A stretch of DNA of 64,000 nucleotides from an uncultured Prevotellaceae bacterium (lineage in GTDB: Bacteria; Bacteroidota; Bacteroidia; Bacteroidales; Bacteroidaceae): positions 7,728 to 71,727 of the forward strand of contig OMXX01000016.1 in NCBI GenBank assembly GCA_900315105.1. Reading direction: 5' to 3'. The notes under the pieces are model-generated. The model was not told the DNA's origin. It saw only the letters and a list, made by a program, of their open reading frames with translations, and did no database searches. How positions within the stretch are numbered: position 1 is the first letter of the stretch; every line of letters begins with the position of its first letter. This document shows positions 61,595-64,000 of this stretch, in pieces. Both the position numbers and the translations under genes were made by a program.

Positions 61595-62458
61595 ATGGCA
61601 AGAGATAAAAAGCCTACCGTTGCACTGATATACGACTTTGATGGCACATTGTCGCCGTCAAATATGCAGGAATATGATTTCCTGAAAGCTATTGGCGTGA
61701 AGGATAAAAAGAAGTTCTGGGCGGAGAATGCCGAGATGGTTTCCAAGCAGAATGCCAGCAGTATTCTCTGTTATATGCGGTTAATGCTGGACAAGGCAAG
61801 GGCCGCCCATGTTAGCATCAAACGCCAACAATTTGTGGACTTTGGGAAAAGCATTGAGTTGTACAAGGGGGTGGAGGAGTGGTTTGGCCTGATAAATGAT
61901 ATCGGGAAAAAGGTTGGTGTAAACATTGAGCACTATATAAACTCCTCCGGCCTCCGGGAGATGATTGAAGGCACACCAATAGCGAAGGAGTTCAAGGAAA
62001 TCTATGCATGTTCATTCATGTATGAGGACGATGTTGCGGTTTGGCCAGCGGTCGCAGTTGATTTCACGGCAAAAACACAATTCCTTTTTATGATAAACAA
62101 AGGGATAAGCAAAGTACGTGACAACGCGAGGGTTAATGAGTACAAGCCGGATGAGGAGCGTGCAGTACCTTTTCAGCATATGTTGTATTTTGGGGACGGA
62201 GAAACGGATATTCCCTGTATGAAATTGGTGAAACAACAAGGCGGTTGCTCGTTCGCTGTGTATAAGCCTCGAAACCCCAAGAAAAAGGCTGCGGCAGAAA
62301 AACTGGTAAAAGAAAATCGGGTAAACTTCGTGTGTCAGGCGGACTATAGCAAGGGTTCAGAGATTTATAAAGTTGTAGAGGCGCTGATACATAAGATTAA
62401 ATACAATTACGATTTCCGAACATTGGAAAAGAACAACCACAAAAAGTTTGGAGCGTAA
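61595..62458 (+). CDS. HAD-superfamily hydrolase, third gene of RloA-RloB operon
   Basis: 287 aa. Motif I LIYDFDGTLSP (about residues 11-21), motif II in INSSG, and motif IV YFGDGETDIPCM (about 202-213) define a HAD phosphatase. A helical cap insertion lies in between. It follows RloB by 27 bp and ends the operon. HAD hydrolases are occasionally found in defence loci, where they might remove a phosphate from a nucleotide or nucleic-acid end; the link to RloAB is inferred from the operon. Confidence 0.8.
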   Translation: MARDKKPTVALIYDFDGTLSPSNMQEYDFLKAIGVKDKKKFWAENAEMVSKQNASSILCYMRLMLDKARAAHVSIKRQQFVDFGKSIELYKGVEEWFGLINDIGKKVGVNIEHYINSSGLREMIEGTPIAKEFKEIYACSFMYEDDVAVWPAVAVDFTAKTQFLFMINKGISKVRDNARVNEYKPDEERAVPFQHMLYFGDGETDIPCMKLVKQQGGCSFAVYKPRNPKKKAAAEKLVKENRVNFVCQADYSKGSEIYKVVEALIHKIKYNYDFRTLEKNNHKKFGA

Positions 62459-62559
62459 ATATCTAAATTTAATTTAAATTATATTTGGCCTAGCCTGTGG
62501 TCTGATAGTTGATGTAAGAAACATTAAGTAAGAACTTAGAATTTAGAACTAAGAGGCTT

Positions 62560-62940
62560 CGCTGCATCGGAATTTACTAACGACCCCAACGGGGTCAAAT
62601 AATATAGGGTAGGGGTTCACCCCTATCGATGCCGCCCCCCATCCCCACCCCCCCGGAGGAGGAGGTTAGTTATTAGCCCCTTACAGGGGCATGTTGATTG
62701 GTATACGGATTAATCAGATAGGGGCAAGCCCCCATCCTAATTTATTTAGCCCTTTCAGGGTATGTCGACCCCGATGGGGTCAAATAACATAGGGTAGGGT
62801 CTTGGCCCTATCAATGGGATGCCATCCATCCCATAACCGACCCCAACGGGGTCACATAACATAGGGTAGGGGCTTGCCCCTACATAATAAGACAGATCAT
62901 TATATTCCCACCGCCCCTGAAAGGGGCTAATAACAAAAAA
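62560..62940. repeat. REP-like palindrome cluster left of the transposase
   Basis: The gene-free stretch 62459-62942 begins with AT-rich filler and continues with alternating modules: CGACCCCAACGGGGTCA (three variants), ATAGGGTAGGGGCTTGCCCCTA-type and AGCCCCTTACAGGGGC hairpins. The last one (CCCCTGAAAGGGGC) is 6-20 bp before the transposase start. Pattern and location fit REP/BIME sequences mobilised by the neighbouring RAYT. Confidence 0.8.
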
Positions 62941-62942
62941 CA

Positions 62943-63398
62943 ATGTCACAATCATTGGCAAAGATATACATCCACCTCGTGTTCTCTACCAAAGGCCGGA
63001 CGGACACGATTCCGAAGGACCACCTGCCGGAGGTGCACGCCTATGTGGCGGAAATATTCAACAACCACGGGTGTCCGGCCATACAGGTGGGTGGCACCGC
63101 AAACCATGTGCATATCCTGTTCCTTCTGGGCAAACAAACCAGTTTGTCGGAGATTATTCGTACGGTGAAATCGAGCACCACCCGATGGATTAACGAGAAG
63201 ACCGGGAGCCCGTTCCATCATTTCGCATGGCAGGACGGTTATGGCGCGTTCAGCGTGAGCAACAGCCACGTGGATGCAGTGGTGGCGTATATCAAGGGTC
63301 AGGAGGAGCACCACAAGAAGGTGTCGTTTCAGGACGAGTTCCGCAAGATATGTGAGTTGTATAATGCCGGTTTGGATGAGCGGTATGCGTGGGATTAG
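62943..63398 (+). CDS. REP-associated tyrosine transposase (IS200-like, Y1_Tnp)
   Basis: 151 aa. A single-domain Y1 transposase: IYIHLVFSTKGR, GGTANHVHILFLL with the H-x-H (H-U-H) metal motif (about residues 55-57), and the catalytic tyrosine probably in VVAYIKGQEEHH (about 118). Flanked on both sides by GC-rich palindromes, without IS200 ends, which marks it as a RAYT that moves or maintains REP sequences. Full length for the family. Confidence 0.88.
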   Translation: MSQSLAKIYIHLVFSTKGRTDTIPKDHLPEVHAYVAEIFNNHGCPAIQVGGTANHVHILFLLGKQTSLSEIIRTVKSSTTRWINEKTGSPFHHFAWQDGYGAFSVSNSHVDAVVAYIKGQEEHHKKVSFQDEFRKICELYNAGLDERYAWD

Positions 63399-63399
63399 T

Positions 63400-63505
63400 T
63401 ATTAGCCCCTTATAGGGGCGGAATAAAACGGGGGGGCCGTTTACGCAGGGCCAAGGCCCTACGCTAGGATATATAGCCCTTTCAGGGCATTGGTGAATGG
63501 GGGGC
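63400..63505. repeat. REP-like palindromes right of the transposase
   Basis: AGCCCCTTATAGGGGC, then a ~70-bp unit with AGGGCCAAGGCCCT and GCCCTTTCAGGGC hairpins, a variant of the units at 40661 and 59164. Confidence 0.75.
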
Positions 63506-63519
63506 ACGGACCAATCAGT

Positions 63520-63669
63520 ATGGATCAAGAGACACGTTGGTTGACAAGGTATCATGAAGTTAATAGGAAGAAGATGAATGCGGGGGAGTTGCCGGAGTCG
63601 AGGCTGGGGAAGTTTAAGGAACTGCTGGCGCTTGTGGAGGAGAATAAAAGAAGGAATCAGTATGTTTAG
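63520..63669 (+). CDS. Small hypothetical protein, 49 aa
   Basis: MDQETRWLTRYHEVNRKKM...RLGKFKELLALVEENKRRNQYV. Highly charged and helical. It looks like the C-terminal part of a longer Bacteroidales protein with the pattern W-x(n)-Y-x(n)-P-x(n)-L-x(n)-R-x-N-Q-Y; possibly a remnant. No promoter identified. Confidence 0.4.
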   Translation: MDQETRWLTRYHEVNRKKMNAGELPESRLGKFKELLALVEENKRRNQYV

Positions 63670-63753
63670 TTTACTGTTTACTGTTGAGAGGTTGGGAAAA
63701 GTTACGGCTAAATATGATGATTGGCCGTGTTTTTTGGAAATAATGAGGTTAGA

Positions 63754-63799
63754 ATTGAAAATCTTGGGAATTTTTGATTGAAAATCTTGGGAATTTTGT
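63754..63799 (+). promoter_or_regulatory. Direct tandem repeat upstream of the last promoter
   Basis: ATTGAAAATCTTGGGAATTTT occurs twice with a 23-bp period (63754 and 63777), abutting the -7 element. Possible operator. Confidence 0.4.
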
Positions 63800-63806
63800 A
63801 TCTTTG
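63799..63806 (+). promoter_or_regulatory. Bacteroidales -7 element TATCTTTG
   Basis: Context TTTTGTATCTTTGCACTG, 20 bp before the ATG at 63827. Confidence 0.7.
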
Positions 63807-63826
63807 CACTGTCAAACTGATATAAA

Positions 63827-64000
63827 ATGTATTACGAAAGACTTATAGAAGAGCAGATTGCACTGAAATTAAAGACTTCGGGAGCAGTTGTTGTTGCGGG
63901 ACCAAAGTTCTGCGGCAAGACTACTACGTGCATGCTGTACCAGAAGAGTTTCGTGAAACTGAACACGAAACAAGCTATTGCTATGGCCAGGATGAACCCG
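63827..64000 (+). CDS. AAA_14/DUF4143-type ATPase, N-terminal part (cut by window edge)
   Basis: 58 codons to the window end. MYYERLIEEQIALKLKTSGAVVVAGPKFCGKTTTCML contains a Walker A variant G-P-K-F-C-G-K-T-T at about residues 25-33. The context matches the Bacteroidales ATP-binding proteins of the AAA_14 plus DUF4143 family. Function unknown; promoter immediately upstream. Confidence 0.7.
   Translation, partial: MYYERLIEEQIALKLKTSGAVVVAGPKFCGKTTTCMLYQKSFVKLNTKQAIAMARMNP

Noticed and set aside
28408..62458. Prophage or conjugative element
   Set aside because: No integrase, structural, lysis, relaxase or Tra genes; only single-purpose defence genes and a Y1 transposase.
62620..62660. Poly-C runs near 62.63-62.65 kb as phase-variable tracts
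   Set aside because: They lie in REP-rich non-coding DNA and affect no gene.
63578..63781. 67-codon frame starting MRGSCRSRG
   Set aside because: Overlaps a better small frame (63520-63669) and runs into the promoter repeats.

Overview
The window is from a bacterium of the order Bacteroidales (Bacteroides/Prevotella/Phocaeicola type). The evidence is the -7 element TATCTTTG (or TATTTTTG) in front of several genes, the gene families present, and the short AT-rich filler repeats and GC-rich REP-like palindromes between genes. Almost everything is on the + strand. No tRNA, rRNA, CRISPR array or prophage structure was seen.

Region 1 (1-20.1 kb) is a surface-glycan (capsule or O-antigen) locus. 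It makes a nonulosonic acid, most likely a legionaminic-acid-type sugar: NeuB/LegI, NeuC/LegG, two Gfo/Idh/MocA oxidoreductases, a CMP-sugar synthetase, an N-acetyl-sugar amidotransferase and a PtmE-like CBS-nucleotidyltransferase. Then come Wzx, Wzy, several glycosyltransferases, three decorating acyltransferases and a beta-helix lipoprotein. Four genes carry runs of 8-9 G inside the coding sequence. Two of them (acyltransferase-3 at 7.0-8.0 kb, hexapeptide acetyltransferase at 17.3-17.8 kb) are frameshifted exactly at the run and become full length with one more G. The other two (12.3 kb and 15.2 kb) are in frame. This looks like a combinatorial phase-variation system for glycan decoration.

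Region 2 (20.1-28.4 kb) is the scrambled tail of the glycan locus: a nucleotidyltransferase-family gene, two C-terminal remnants of another member, a membrane-anchored Nudix-like protein, a WbuC cupin, a Panacea-type toxin-antitoxin pair, and two paralogous priming sugar-phosphate transferases with an FRG-domain gene between them.

Region 3 (28.4-62.5 kb) is a dense defence island. It holds a metallophosphoesterase-STAND-propeller protein; a DegT aminotransferase; a helicase remnant; RADAR (rdrA-rdrB) followed by a degenerate class III cyclase-like gene; an AbiJ-like protein; a VirE_N/primase-like protein plus reverse transcriptase with a structured leader between them; two PD-(D/E)XK proteins; a DUF2971 protein; an AVAST type-1-like MBL plus trypsin-STAND pair with a tiny lipoprotein; an MqsR-like/HTH-Panacea pair; and a RloA-RloB-HAD operon. 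The stretch from the helicase remnant to the lone nuclease is bounded by ~0.8 kb direct repeats (3' half of the DegT gene plus a small ORF). It could therefore have been gained, or could be lost, as one ~22.6 kb block by recombination.

Region 4 (62.5-64 kb) has a REP-associated IS200-like transposase surrounded by its probable REP palindromes, and the start of an ATPase gene cut by the window edge. REP copies also lie at 40.66 kb and 58.95-59.35 kb, the first of them read in frame inside a winged-helix gene. Filler-repeat sequence is also read in frame inside the DegT genes and one sugar transferase, so the repeats appear to be reshaping proteins here.
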